Under the pieces are notes generated by a model. That model did not search any database and had not been told where the DNA came from. It saw only the letters and a list, made by a program, of their open reading frames with translations. A DNA stretch of 64,000 nucleotides, taken from assembly GCA_017745235.1 (NCBI GenBank), contig JAGHZU010000018.1:1-64000 (forward strand), given 5' to 3'. Below, one piece after another: positions 23,019 to 31,467 of the stretch (the stretch's first letter is position 1; each line of letters starts with the position of its first letter). The translations under genes were made by a program, and so were the position numbers. Source of the DNA: Caulobacter sp. Its GTDB lineage: Bacteria > Pseudomonadota > Alphaproteobacteria > Caulobacterales > Caulobacteraceae.

Positions 23019-24521
23019 TCAGGCGCTGACCAGCAGCGACAGCTGTTTTTCGGCCTGGTCGTTGCGGCCTTCGGCGATTTCCCGGTCGGTGAGGCGGGTG
23101 GGATAGTCGCCGGTGAAGTAGTGGTCGGTGAACTGCGGGTGGGCCGGGTCGCGCGGACCGGCTTCCAGCGCCTGGTAGAGTCCGTCGACCGACAGGAAGC
23201 CCAGGCTGTCGACTTCCAGGAACTTGGCCATTTCCTCCAGCGACTTCGTGGCCGCCAGCAGCTGTTCGCGCTCGGGCATGTCGATGCCGTAGAAGTCCGG
23301 CCACTTGATGGGCGGGCTGGCCGAGCGCAGGTGCACCTCGGCGGCGCCGGCCTCGCGGACCATGCGCACGATCTTCAGGCTGGTGGTGCCGCGCACGATC
23401 GAGTCGTCGATCAGCACGACGCGCTTGCCGGCCAGCACGGCGCGGTTGGGGCTGTGCTTCATGCGCACGCCCAGTTCGCGCACGCCCTGGGTGGGCTGGA
23501 TGAAGGTGCGGCCCACATAGTGGTTGCGGATGATGCCCAGGTCGAAGGGCAGGCCGCTGGCCTGGGCGTAACCGATGGCGGCGGGGACGCCGCTGTCGGG
23601 CACGGGCACCACGACGTCGGCTTCGACCCCGGTCTCCTGGGCCAGGCGCTGGCCCATGCGCTTGCGCACCTCGTAGACCGAGCGGCCGTTCACGACGCTG
23701 TCGGGGCGGGCGAAGTAGACGTATTCGAACACGCAGGGGCGGGCGGCCACGTCACCGAACGGGCGGATCGACTTCACGCCGGTTTCCGAGATCACGACCA
23801 TCTCGCCGTGCTCGACGTCGCGCACGAAGCGGGCGCCGATCATGTCGAGGGCGCAGGTCTCGGAAGCCAGGACGGGCTTGCCGTCCAGGTCGCCCAGCAC
23901 CAGCGGGCGGATGCCGAGCGGATCGCGAACGCCGATCATCTTCTTGTTGGTGATGGCCACCAGAGCGTAGCCGCCCTCGATCTGGCCGATCGCGTCGATG
24001 AAACGGTCGACGATGCGGGCCTTCCGCGAACGGGCGATCAGGTGAAGGATCACCTCGCTGTCCGAGGTCGACTGGAAAATCGCGCCCTCCTGGACCAGGC
24101 GCTCGCGAAGGGTCAGGAAGTTGGTCAGGTTGCCATTGTGGGCCAGGGCCACGCCGCCGGTTTCCAGATCAGCGAACATCGGCTGGACATTGCGGATGAA
24201 GCTGCCGCCGGCGGTGGAGTAGCGGGTGTGGCCGATGGCCATGTGGCCGGGAAGGCGCTCGACCAGGTCGTTGCCGGTGAAGGCGTCGCCCACGTGGCCC
24301 ATGTGGCGCTCGGTATGGAAGCGCTGGCCGTCGAAGGCGGCGATGCCGCACGCTTCCTGGCCGCGGTGTTGCAGGGCGTGTAGGCCCAGGGCCGCGATGG
24401 CCGACGCGTCACGCACGCCGAAGACGCCGAAAACCCCGCACTCCAGGCGCAGGGTGTCGTCCTCAGGGTCCCGCCAGGGGGCGGACGAGAAGCGGTCGGT
24501 CGATTGGCCGATGGACGTCAT
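23019..24521 (-). CDS. purF: Amidophosphoribosyltransferase
   Basis: A 500-residue PurF, the first enzyme of de novo purine synthesis, which transfers glutamine-derived ammonia to PRPP. The glutaminase cysteine is C28, exposed by removing a 27-residue propeptide (RLE/CGVFGV). RGQEACGIA lies nearby and the PRPP loop is VVLIDDSIVRGTTS. In iron-sulfur PurF enzymes a C-x-x-C precedes FTG-x-YPT near the C-terminus; here that stretch reads FTDHYFTGDYPT without cysteines, so a cluster is unlikely. The ATG overlaps the cvpA stop by 4 bases. Confidence 0.97.
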   Translation of the reverse strand: MTSIGQSTDRFSSAPWRDPEDDTLRLECGVFGVFGVRDASAIAALGLHALQHRGQEACGIAAFDGQRFHTERHMGHVGDAFTGNDLVERLPGHMAIGHTRYSTAGGSFIRNVQPMFADLETGGVALAHNGNLTNFLTLRERLVQEGAIFQSTSDSEVILHLIARSRKARIVDRFIDAIGQIEGGYALVAITNKKMIGVRDPLGIRPLVLGDLDGKPVLASETCALDMIGARFVRDVEHGEMVVISETGVKSIRPFGDVAARPCVFEYVYFARPDSVVNGRSVYEVRKRMGQRLAQETGVEADVVVPVPDSGVPAAIGYAQASGLPFDLGIIRNHYVGRTFIQPTQGVRELGVRMKHSPNRAVLAGKRVVLIDDSIVRGTTSLKIVRMVREAGAAEVHLRSASPPIKWPDFYGIDMPEREQLLAATKSLEEMAKFLEVDSLGFLSVDGLYQALEAGPRDPAHPQFTDHYFTGDYPTRLTDREIAEGRNDQAEKQLSLLVSA

Positions 24522-25141
24522 CGCGATTTCTCCACCAGGTCGTCGACGGAGCGACGCTGGGACTGATCATAACCTTCTTCGCCCGGCCTGTGGTCGGACG
24601 GTTTGTCGCTGGCGCCGTCATGGACAGCGTCCTCAATGGCGGGCGCCAGTTTGCCGGCCAGGCCCGCGCCCTTGGGGGCGAAGACCTTCAGCACCTTTCC
24701 GGCGGCGTTCGAGAGGGGATAGAGCGCCGACTTCGACATCCAGTGAGGGACGCGATCGGGCGGGGTGGCCATGTGGAACACCAGGCTGAACACGCCCAGC
24801 ACCACCAGGCCGCGCAGCAGGCCGAACACCAGGCCCATCAGTCGGTCCAGCGTGCCCAGGGCGCCGTCGGCGTGCAGGGTCTTGGTGACCTGGGCGCCGA
24901 TCAGGCGCAGCAGCACGAAGGCGATGACGAAGGTGACGAGGATCGCCGCCGCCGTCGCCGCCCAGTCCGGATCCATGAGGCTGCGGAACAGCGGCCCGCT
25001 GATGCGCAGGCCCAGCAGGGCGATGATAGCGGCCACAATGAACGACAGGGCCGATGTCAGCTCCCGCGAGGCGCCTCGAGCGAAACCCACCAGGGCCGAG
25101 ACCAGGAGGATCAGGCCGAAGATGATGTCGAAAGGCGTCAC
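24518..25141 (-). CDS. cvpA: CvpA family membrane protein
   Basis: A 207-residue protein with four N-terminal transmembrane helices (ending near residue 120) and a polar C-terminal tail (DHRPGEEGYDQSQRRSVDD). It opens TPFDIIFGLILLVSALVGFARGASRE, the CvpA signature. Homologues are linked to colicin V production, envelope homeostasis and purF expression; the biochemical role is unresolved. Translation starts at a GTG overlapping the radA stop (GTGA), and the stop overlaps the purF ATG, so it is coupled on both sides. A longer open frame upstream lies antisense-like over radA and was ignored. Confidence 0.93.
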   Translation of the reverse strand: MTPFDIIFGLILLVSALVGFARGASRELTSALSFIVAAIIALLGLRISGPLFRSLMDPDWAATAAAILVTFVIAFVLLRLIGAQVTKTLHADGALGTLDRLMGLVFGLLRGLVVLGVFSLVFHMATPPDRVPHWMSKSALYPLSNAAGKVLKVFAPKGAGLAGKLAPAIEDAVHDGASDKPSDHRPGEEGYDQSQRRSVDDLVEKSR

Positions 25142-26520
25142 GTCAGCTGGCCCCAGATCTCGTCGCCGATGCGGCGCACGGCGTCGGCCAGACGCGCCGC
25201 CCCCGCGACGGGCAGGGCTCCGCCGCCTTCGGGCAGGCCGGAAAGCGGCCCCAGGGCGCGTCCAAAGCCGAGTTTCGCGGCCTCTTTCAAACGTGTCTCC
25301 ATACGGCTCACGGGCCGCACTTCGCCGGAAAGACTGACTTCGCCGAAGACGACGCAGTCTTGTGGCAGGGCGATGTCGAGGGCCGAGGAGGCCAGGGCCG
25401 CCGCCGCCGCGAGATCCGCCGCCGGTTCCGTGATGCGGAGGCCGCCGGCGACGTTCAGATAGACGTCCTTGTCGCCAAAACCAAGGCCGCATCGGCTCTC
25501 GAGTACGGCCAGGACCATCGCCAGGCGTCCGGAATCCCATCCGACGACGGCGCGACGGGGCGTTCCGTACGCGGACGGGGCGACCAGGGCCTGGAACTCC
25601 ACCAGGACGGGTCGGGAGCCCTCGATGCCGGCGAACACCGCCGCGCCCGCCGCACGCTCGCCGCCCTCGTTGAGGAACAGGGCCGATGGGTTCTTCACCT
25701 CGCGCAGGCCCGCGTCTCCCATTTCGAACACTCCGATCTCGTCGGTGGCCCCGAAGCGGTTCTTGGCGCCGCGCAGGATACGGAACGGATAGCCCCGCTC
25801 GCCTTCGAAGCTCAGGACCGCGTCGACCAGGTGTTCGACCACCCGGGGGCCGGCGATCTGGCCGTCCTTGGTGACGTGGCCGACCAGCAACACGGCCACA
25901 CCCTGCTTCTTGGCCAGGCGAACCAGCTCGCTGGCGCAGGCGCGCACTTGGGTGACGGTGCCGGGACCGGCCTCGTGGGCGTCGCTCCACAGGGTCTGGA
26001 TCGAGTCGACCACCACCAGGTCGAACCGCTCGCGCTTGAGGCCGTCCAGGATGTCGCGAAGACTGCTCTCGGCCGCCAGTTTCACCGGGGCCTGGGCGAA
26101 GCCCATGCGCGCAGCCCGGCCGCGGATCTGCTCGACAGCCTCCTCGCCCGAGATGTAGGCGCATGAGACGCCGCGCTGGGAGGCCTTGGCCACCACTTCC
26201 AGCAGCAGCGTCGACTTGCCCACGCCGGGGTCGCCGCCGATCAGAATGGCCGAGCCTGGCACCACCCCGCCGCCGCACACCCGGTCGAATTCGTCCACGC
26301 CCGTGGTTATGCGGGGCGGAGCGGGGGTGTCGCTTTCCAGGCCCGTGAACTGCAGCCCGCGCTGTCGGGTGGCCTTGGTGGTCGACAGCGAGCCGGGGGC
26401 CCTGGCGCCGACTTCCTCCACCAGCGAGTTCCAGGCCTGGCAGGCGGGGCATTGCCCCGACCATTTGGTCTGGACCGAGCCGCAGGACTGGCAGGCGTAG
26501 ACGGGGCCGTCGCGGGCCAT
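25138..26520 (-). CDS. radA: DNA repair protein RadA (Sms)
   Basis: A 460-residue RadA, a RecA-like ATPase that helps process recombination intermediates. The N-terminal zinc finger is CQSCG...CPAC (residues 10-27), the Walker A is GGDPGVGKST (about 94-103), the KNRFG motif specific to RadA is present (GAKNRFGATDE), and the C-terminal Lon-like domain follows. It heads the overlapping radA-cvpA-purF operon, a layout conserved in alphaproteobacteria. The ATG at 26520 begins the zinc finger. Confidence 0.97.
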   Translation of the reverse strand: MARDGPVYACQSCGSVQTKWSGQCPACQAWNSLVEEVGARAPGSLSTTKATRQRGLQFTGLESDTPAPPRITTGVDEFDRVCGGGVVPGSAILIGGDPGVGKSTLLLEVVAKASQRGVSCAYISGEEAVEQIRGRAARMGFAQAPVKLAAESSLRDILDGLKRERFDLVVVDSIQTLWSDAHEAGPGTVTQVRACASELVRLAKKQGVAVLLVGHVTKDGQIAGPRVVEHLVDAVLSFEGERGYPFRILRGAKNRFGATDEIGVFEMGDAGLREVKNPSALFLNEGGERAAGAAVFAGIEGSRPVLVEFQALVAPSAYGTPRRAVVGWDSGRLAMVLAVLESRCGLGFGDKDVYLNVAGGLRITEPAADLAAAAALASSALDIALPQDCVVFGEVSLSGEVRPVSRMETRLKEAAKLGFGRALGPLSGLPEGGGALPVAGAARLADAVRRIGDEIWGQLT

Positions 26521-26695
26521 GGGCGCTCCTGATTCGAGGATGACTGCAGACTACAGGCTGGGACAGGGCTGCGCCAAAGACGGACGCAACGACTTGTCCT
26601 CGCGCCTCGATTTCGCGGAACGATGTTCTCAATGTCCCTTAGGCGTGCCTAGATGCCTCGGGGGGAACGGCTTGGATTCGCGGAGGGCGAAACTC

Positions 26696-27889
26696 ATGAC
26701 TGTCATCGAACCCGGGGCCAGTTCGTCCGATCTGGTCGGGCGCGTGAAGCGCCTGCTGCTGTCGCCATCCTCGGAGTGGGACCGCATCGACACCGAACCC
26801 GCCACCATCAAGGGTCTCTATGTCGGCTATGTCTGCATTCTGGCGGCCATTCCGCCGCTGGCCAGCCTGATCGGCGGCCAGGTCTTTGGCCACGGCGCTT
26901 TCGGCGTCTCGTTCAGGCCCAACATCGTCTCGGCCATCGTGGGCGCGATCGTCCAGTACGGCCTGACCCTGGTCTCGGTGTTTCTGCTGTCATTGATCAT
27001 CGACGCCCTGGCCACAAGCTTCGACGCGACCAAGGACAGGCTGCAGGCCTTCAAGGTGGCCGCCTATACCGGCACGGCGGGATGGGTGTTCGGCGTGCTG
27101 GCGGTCTTTCCGCCGCTGGCGATCATCGCCGGCCTGGCGGGCCTGTACGGCCTCTACCTGCTCTATCTGGGCCTGCCCAAGCTTATGAAGGCGCCAAAGG
27201 AAAAGGCGGTCGGCTACACCGTCGTCACAATCCTGTGCGCGATCGTGCTGTTCATCGTGGTGGGGGCGATCACCGGGGCCATCGCCGGCGCGGCGCTGCT
27301 CGGGGCGGGCGCTGGAGCCAATATCGCCAGCGCAGGCAAGATGTCGGGCACGATGAGCGTCAACGGAACCAACATCGACCTCGACAAGGTCCAGGCGGCC
27401 TCCAAGCAGCTCGAGGCCGCGGCCGCCAGCGCCCAGTCGGGCAAGGCTTCGCCGGCGGTTTCGTCCGATGTCCTGAAGGGGCTCTTGCCCGGCGACGTGG
27501 CAGGCTTTTCGCGCACCGGCGTGGAGACCAATTCCGGCGGCGCCGGGGGCGTGTCGATGGCTACGGCCTCGGGCGACTACGCGAGAGGCGACCGTCAGTT
27601 CACACTGTCGATCACTGATCTTGGCGGCATGTCGGGCTTGGCCGCCATGGCCGGGGCGGTGGACGCCCAGTCCTCGCGCGAGACAGGCTCGGGCTACGAG
27701 AAGATGGGCAAGGTCGACGGCCGCATGACCACCGAGGAGTGGGACCGTGACGCCAAGTCGGGCCGTTACAGCGTGGTGGTCGGCAACCGCTTCACGGTCG
27801 AGGCCCATGGCGCGGCTGACAATGTCGAGGCGTTGAAACAGGCCGTGGCGTCGGTCGACTTCGGGCGCCTCGAGAGCCTGGCCCGCTAG
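26696..27889 (+). CDS. Yip1 domain membrane protein
   Basis: A 397-residue protein. The N-terminal 220 residues form a Yip1-type bundle of about five helices, opening LVGRVKRLLLSPSSEWDRIDTEPATIKGLYVGYV, typical of bacterial Yip1 proteins. The C-terminal half is Ala/Ser/Gly-rich and soluble, with a repeat-like LLPGDVAGFSRTGVETNSGGAGG and a beta-rich domain. GGAGGG sits 8 bases before the ATG at 26696; the longer frame from 26519 is unconserved. Function unknown; the soluble domain probably faces the periplasm. Its stop codon directly abuts the stop of the converging alr gene. Confidence 0.85.
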   Translation: MTVIEPGASSSDLVGRVKRLLLSPSSEWDRIDTEPATIKGLYVGYVCILAAIPPLASLIGGQVFGHGAFGVSFRPNIVSAIVGAIVQYGLTLVSVFLLSLIIDALATSFDATKDRLQAFKVAAYTGTAGWVFGVLAVFPPLAIIAGLAGLYGLYLLYLGLPKLMKAPKEKAVGYTVVTILCAIVLFIVVGAITGAIAGAALLGAGAGANIASAGKMSGTMSVNGTNIDLDKVQAASKQLEAAAASAQSGKASPAVSSDVLKGLLPGDVAGFSRTGVETNSGGAGGVSMATASGDYARGDRQFTLSITDLGGMSGLAAMAGAVDAQSSRETGSGYEKMGKVDGRMTTEEWDRDAKSGRYSVVVGNRFTVEAHGAADNVEALKQAVASVDFGRLESLAR

Positions 27890-28972
27890 TCAGCGGCTCT
27901 TGACGACGCGTTCGGCGCGGGGCGCGATGCGGGTCAACAATTCGTAGGCCGTCGTTCCCGCCGCCGCCGCCGCCTCGTCCAGCGGAAGGTCCGGGCCGAT
28001 GATCTGCATCATCGCGCCCGGCCGGGCCGCGTCGCAGTCGGTGACATCCACCGCCAGCAGGTCCATCGAGACGCGGCCGAGGATCGGGCGGCGCGCCCCG
28101 TCGAACCACACCTTCCCCTTCGGATGGGCGGCGCGCGGCACGCCGTCGGCATAGCCTACGGCCACGATGGCGATGCGGGTGGTGTCTGTGGCGGTGAAGG
28201 TTGCGCCGTAGCCGATGCTCTCGCCGCGCGGAACGACCCGGGTCTGGAGGATAGAGGCCTCCAGGGTGACCACCGTCTTGATCCGCGCGTCGGGCGCGTC
28301 CAGCGGGCCGCCGCCATAAAGGCTGATCCCCGGGCGGCACTGGTCGAAGTGATAGTCGCCGCCCAGGAAGATCCCGGCTGAATTGGCCAGGCTGTGGCGA
28401 GCGTTGGGGAAGAGGGCGGCGGCCTCCGCGAAGCGGGCCAGTTGCCGGGCGTTCAGCGGATGGTCCGGTTCGCTGGCGCAGGCCAGGTGGCTCATCACCT
28501 GGGTGATGTTCAGGAACTTCAGCCGGTCCATGGCCCCGACCAGCACCTGCGCTTCCTCCAGGCGAAGGCCCAGACGGTTCATGCCGGTGTCGACGTGCAG
28601 CACCGCATCCAGCGTGCGGCCGCGCGCATGGGCGTTCCAGGCTTCCACCTGGGGCAGGCTGTTGAGCACGGGAACCAGGCCCGCGGCCTCGATGGTCGGC
28701 GCCGAGCCTGGCGTGACGCCGTCCAGCAGGTGGATGGTCGCGGAGCGGTCGCCCAGGGCGCGGCGCAGGGCCACACCTTCGGAGAGCCTGGCCACGTAGA
28801 ACGTCCGCGCGCCTTCCGCCCAGAGCCGGTCGGCCACCAGGCCCGCACCCAGGCCGTAAGCGTCGGCCTTCACCGCGGGGGCGATCTCGGTCCCGCCTGC
28901 GGCCGCCTTGAGGACGGCGTGGTTCGCGGCGAGCGCGTCGAGGTCGAGGGTGAGGCGGCTGGTTTGGGTCAC
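27890..28972 (-). CDS. alr: Alanine racemase
   Basis: A 360-residue fold-type III PLP enzyme that makes D-alanine for peptidoglycan. The cofactor lysine is K35 ([12 protein letters not shown]) and the second catalytic residue is the tyrosine in [10 protein letters not shown] (about residue 256). [11 protein letters not shown] and RPGISLYGG are also conserved. Translation starts at a GTG (28972). It follows dnaB and marC on the same strand; a dnaB-alr association is common in bacteria. Confidence 0.95.
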   Translation of the reverse strand: MTQTSRLTLDLDALAANHAVLKAAAGGTEIAPAVKADAYGLGAGLVADRLWAEGARTFYVARLSEGVALRRALGDRSATIHLLDGVTPGSAPTIEAAGLVPVLNSLPQVEAWNAHARGRTLDAVLHVDTGMNRLGLRLEEAQVLVGAMDRLKFLNITQVMSHLACASEPDHPLNARQLARFAEAAALFPNARHSLANSAGIFLGGDYHFDQCRPGISLYGGGPLDAPDARIKTVVTLEASILQTRVVPRGESIGYGATFTATDTTRIAIVAVGYADGVPRAAHPKGKVWFDGARRPILGRVSMDLLAVDVTDCDAARPGAMMQIIGPDLPLDEAAAAAGTTAYELLTRIAPRAERVVKSR

Positions 28973-29027
28973 GGCGCAGGGCGTAGCCGAGCCCGGCCCC
29001 GATGGCCAGTGCAGAAGCCGTGGAGTT

Positions 29028-29711
29028 TCAATGATGGGCCAGGAACTGGGCGACCAGGGCCTCCACGCCGCTGGCCACGATCTGTACGCCGATGCACATC
29101 AGCAGGAACGCCATCAGCCGGGACATCACCCGCGCGCCGTTGACGCCCAGCAGGGAGAGCACCCGGTCGGACGCGCGATAGAAGCCCCAGACCATCACCG
29201 CGATCACCACCACGGCCAGGCTCGCGCCCAGGAAGAAGGGGATCACCGAATGGCCGGCTGAAGGGCGTTGCGATGAAAGGGCGATAGCCACCGAGATGGC
29301 GCCAGGGCCGGTGGTGAACGGCATCGTCAGGGGAAAGAAGGCCATGTCCTCGGCCCGGCTCTTGGCCGGCGCCACCTGGTCGGCCTTGCGCTCTTCGTGC
29401 TCCTCCGGAGTCATCAGCAGGGCCCAGGCGCGGATGGCCACCACCAGGCCGCCCGCGACCCGCAGCGCGCCCAGGCTGACACCGAAGAAGTTCAGCACGT
29501 AGCCGCCCAGCAGCAGCGAGCCCAGCAGGATGAAGAAGGCGTAGAGCGCGATGGTGGGCGCCAGGCGCTTGCGTGTCTCGGGCGAATGGTCGGCCAGCAT
29601 CTGGTGGAAGATCAGGGCCGAGCCGATCGGATTGACGATCGAGAACAACGCCGGGAACGCCAGCAGGAACGCGCCGATCAAAGTCGACACGGGCAGGGGA
29701 TTGAACTCCAT
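29028..29711 (-). CDS. MarC family integral membrane protein
   Basis: A 227-residue protein with six helices in the MarC layout: [17 protein letters not shown] in helix 1, [13 protein letters not shown], and [19 protein letters not shown] in the second half, each repeat carrying the NP/GP turn. MarC proteins were once tied to multidrug resistance, but that role was not confirmed; the function is open. A GAGAG lies 8 bases before the ATG at 29711, preferred over an in-frame GTG at 29744. It lies between dnaB and alr and is read in the same direction. Confidence 0.9.
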   Translation of the reverse strand: MEFNPLPVSTLIGAFLLAFPALFSIVNPIGSALIFHQMLADHSPETRKRLAPTIALYAFFILLGSLLLGGYVLNFFGVSLGALRVAGGLVVAIRAWALLMTPEEHEERKADQVAPAKSRAEDMAFFPLTMPFTTGPGAISVAIALSSQRPSAGHSVIPFFLGASLAVVVIAVMVWGFYRASDRVLSLLGVNGARVMSRLMAFLLMCIGVQIVASGVEALVAQFLAHH

Positions 29712-29783
29712 CCAAATGCTCTCGTACCGGGCCAGGATCGCCACCCTGACCGAGTCCGCGGACCGCCGTCAAACCGCGGGGGA

Positions 29784-31304
29784 CTATTCGTCGTCGCCGC
29801 TGCGCATCTGGTGGAAATAGTGGTCTCGGGCCAGGTTGCCGAAGCGCGTGGTGTCGCTGTTGAACGACAGGCGCACGGTGCCGATGGGGCCGTGACGCTG
29901 CTTGGCGATGATCACCTCGGCCAGGCCATGCAGGCGGTCCATGTCCTCCTGCCACTGCAGGTGTTCGGGCGTGCCTTCGCGGGGCTCGGAACGACCGACG
30001 TAGTAGCTCTCCCGGTACACGAACCAGACCATGTCGGCGTCCTGCTCGATCGAGCCGGATTCACGAAGGTCGGACAGTTGGGGCCGTTTGTCGTCGCGGG
30101 CTTCCACCTGACGTGACAACTGCGACAGAGCGATGACCGGGCACGCAAGTTCCTTGGCCAAGGCCTTGAGTCCCATGGTGATTTGCGAGACTTCCTGAAC
30201 CCGGCTGGCGTTCGCCGACAAGTCTGAGCCAGTGACCAGCTGGAGATAGTCGACCACGATCAGGTCCAGGCCCACCTGGCGCTTCAGGCGGCGGGCCCGG
30301 GCGGTCAGCTTGGCGATCGAGATACCACCGGTGGCGTCGATATAGAGCGGGCATTCCTGCAGCTCCATGGCCGCGTCGCGCACCCGCCCGAACTCGCTGG
30401 CGTCGATCTCGCCCTTGCGCAGCTTGTCGCCCGACACGCCCGACGCGTCGGCCAGCATACGCAGGGCCAGCTGTTCGGCGCTCATTTCCAGCGAGTAGAA
30501 GGCCACAACGCCGCCGCTGACGGTCTTGCGGGTGCCGTCCGGCTGGGGTTCCCAGGCGTACTTCTTGGCGATGTTGAAGGCGATGTTGGTGGCGAGCGCC
30601 GTCTTGCCCATCGAGGGACGGCCGGCCAGCACGATCAAGTCCGAGGGGTGCAGGCCGCCGATCTTGGTGTCCAGGTCGATCAGGTCGGTCGAGATGCCCG
30701 ACATGCCGCCTTCACGGCTGTAGGCCTCGGCCGTCATCTCCACGGCGCCGCGCAGGGCGTCGCCGAAACTGACGAAGCCCGACGAGGCCGTGCCGCTTTC
30801 CGCCAGGCTATAAAGCTGCTGTTCGGCGGCCTCGATCTGGTCGCGTGCGGGGAGTTGGACGTCGCCGTGGCCATGGGCCTGGCTGGCGATGTCGCCGCCG
30901 ATGCGGATCAGGTCGCGGCGAAGGGCCAGGTCGAAGACCGCCCGGGCGTAGTCGCCGACATTGGCCGCGGGCGGGGCGCGGTCGACCAGGTCGGCCAGAT
31001 AGCGCAGGCCGCCCAGTTCCTCGAACGCGGCGTCGTGCTTGAACTCGTCCGCCAGCAGGATCGGTTCGGCCAGCTGACCCTTGCGGATATGGGTCTCGAT
31101 CGAGCTGAACAGCCGCTGGTGGAAGGGCTCGTAGAAGTGGCGCCCCTGCAGGCTGTCGGTCAGGCGTTCGTATGCGGCGTTGTCGTACAGCAGCACGCCG
31201 AGAAGGGCCTGTTCGGCCTCCAGGTTATGCGGCGCGACGTTGACGACGACGTCGCCCGCCATCGGCGGACGAAGGTCTAGGGCAGGTACGAGGGACATCA
31301 TCAC
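29784..31304 (-). CDS. dnaB: Replicative DNA helicase
   Basis: A 506-residue DnaB, the hexameric helicase that unwinds DNA at the replication fork. The N-terminal helical domain (NLEAEQALLGVLLYDNAAYERL) is followed by the RecA-like domain with Walker A GRPSMGKTA (about residues 226-234), Walker B LIVVDYLQLV, the arginine-finger region RESGSIEQDADMVWF and the terminal FGNLA. A short insert (WEPQPDGTRKTVSGG) lies after Walker A. Three consecutive ATG codons open the gene (31304, 31301, 31298) and no clear ribosome binding site precedes them, so the true start is uncertain by two residues. Confidence 0.97.
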   Translation of the reverse strand: MMMSLVPALDLRPPMAGDVVVNVAPHNLEAEQALLGVLLYDNAAYERLTDSLQGRHFYEPFHQRLFSSIETHIRKGQLAEPILLADEFKHDAAFEELGGLRYLADLVDRAPPAANVGDYARAVFDLALRRDLIRIGGDIASQAHGHGDVQLPARDQIEAAEQQLYSLAESGTASSGFVSFGDALRGAVEMTAEAYSREGGMSGISTDLIDLDTKIGGLHPSDLIVLAGRPSMGKTALATNIAFNIAKKYAWEPQPDGTRKTVSGGVVAFYSLEMSAEQLALRMLADASGVSGDKLRKGEIDASEFGRVRDAAMELQECPLYIDATGGISIAKLTARARRLKRQVGLDLIVVDYLQLVTGSDLSANASRVQEVSQITMGLKALAKELACPVIALSQLSRQVEARDDKRPQLSDLRESGSIEQDADMVWFVYRESYYVGRSEPREGTPEHLQWQEDMDRLHGLAEVIIAKQRHGPIGTVRLSFNSDTTRFGNLARDHYFHQMRSGDDE

Positions 31305-31408
31305 AAGTTAACGCGAACAACCTCTGGGGGCGACCTGGCGGGGGACAGATCGACGGGGATGTTCTGTGTAAGTTCCGGTGTGATGGCAAGTCCCCACAGG
31401 ACGCGAAA

Positions 31409-31439
31409 AAGGGGCGCGGCGTTGTCCGCCACGCCCCTT
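31409..31439 (-). terminator. Rho-independent terminator of the TonB receptor gene
   Basis: On the minus strand, AAGGGGCG and CGCCCCTT (31432-31439 and 31409-31416) form a stem extended inward by a GGCG/CGCC pair, followed by TTTTT. It lies 28 bases after the receptor stop and upstream of dnaB. Confidence 0.82.
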
Positions 31440-31467
31440 CGGCGCTTAGCTTCGCAAGCTCAAGGGC

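Noticed and set aside
25142-26632. Long upstream extension of the cvpA frame over radA
   Set aside because: The extension reads as Arg/Gly/Pro-rich noise in another frame of radA. The cvpA start is the GTG overlapping the radA stop.
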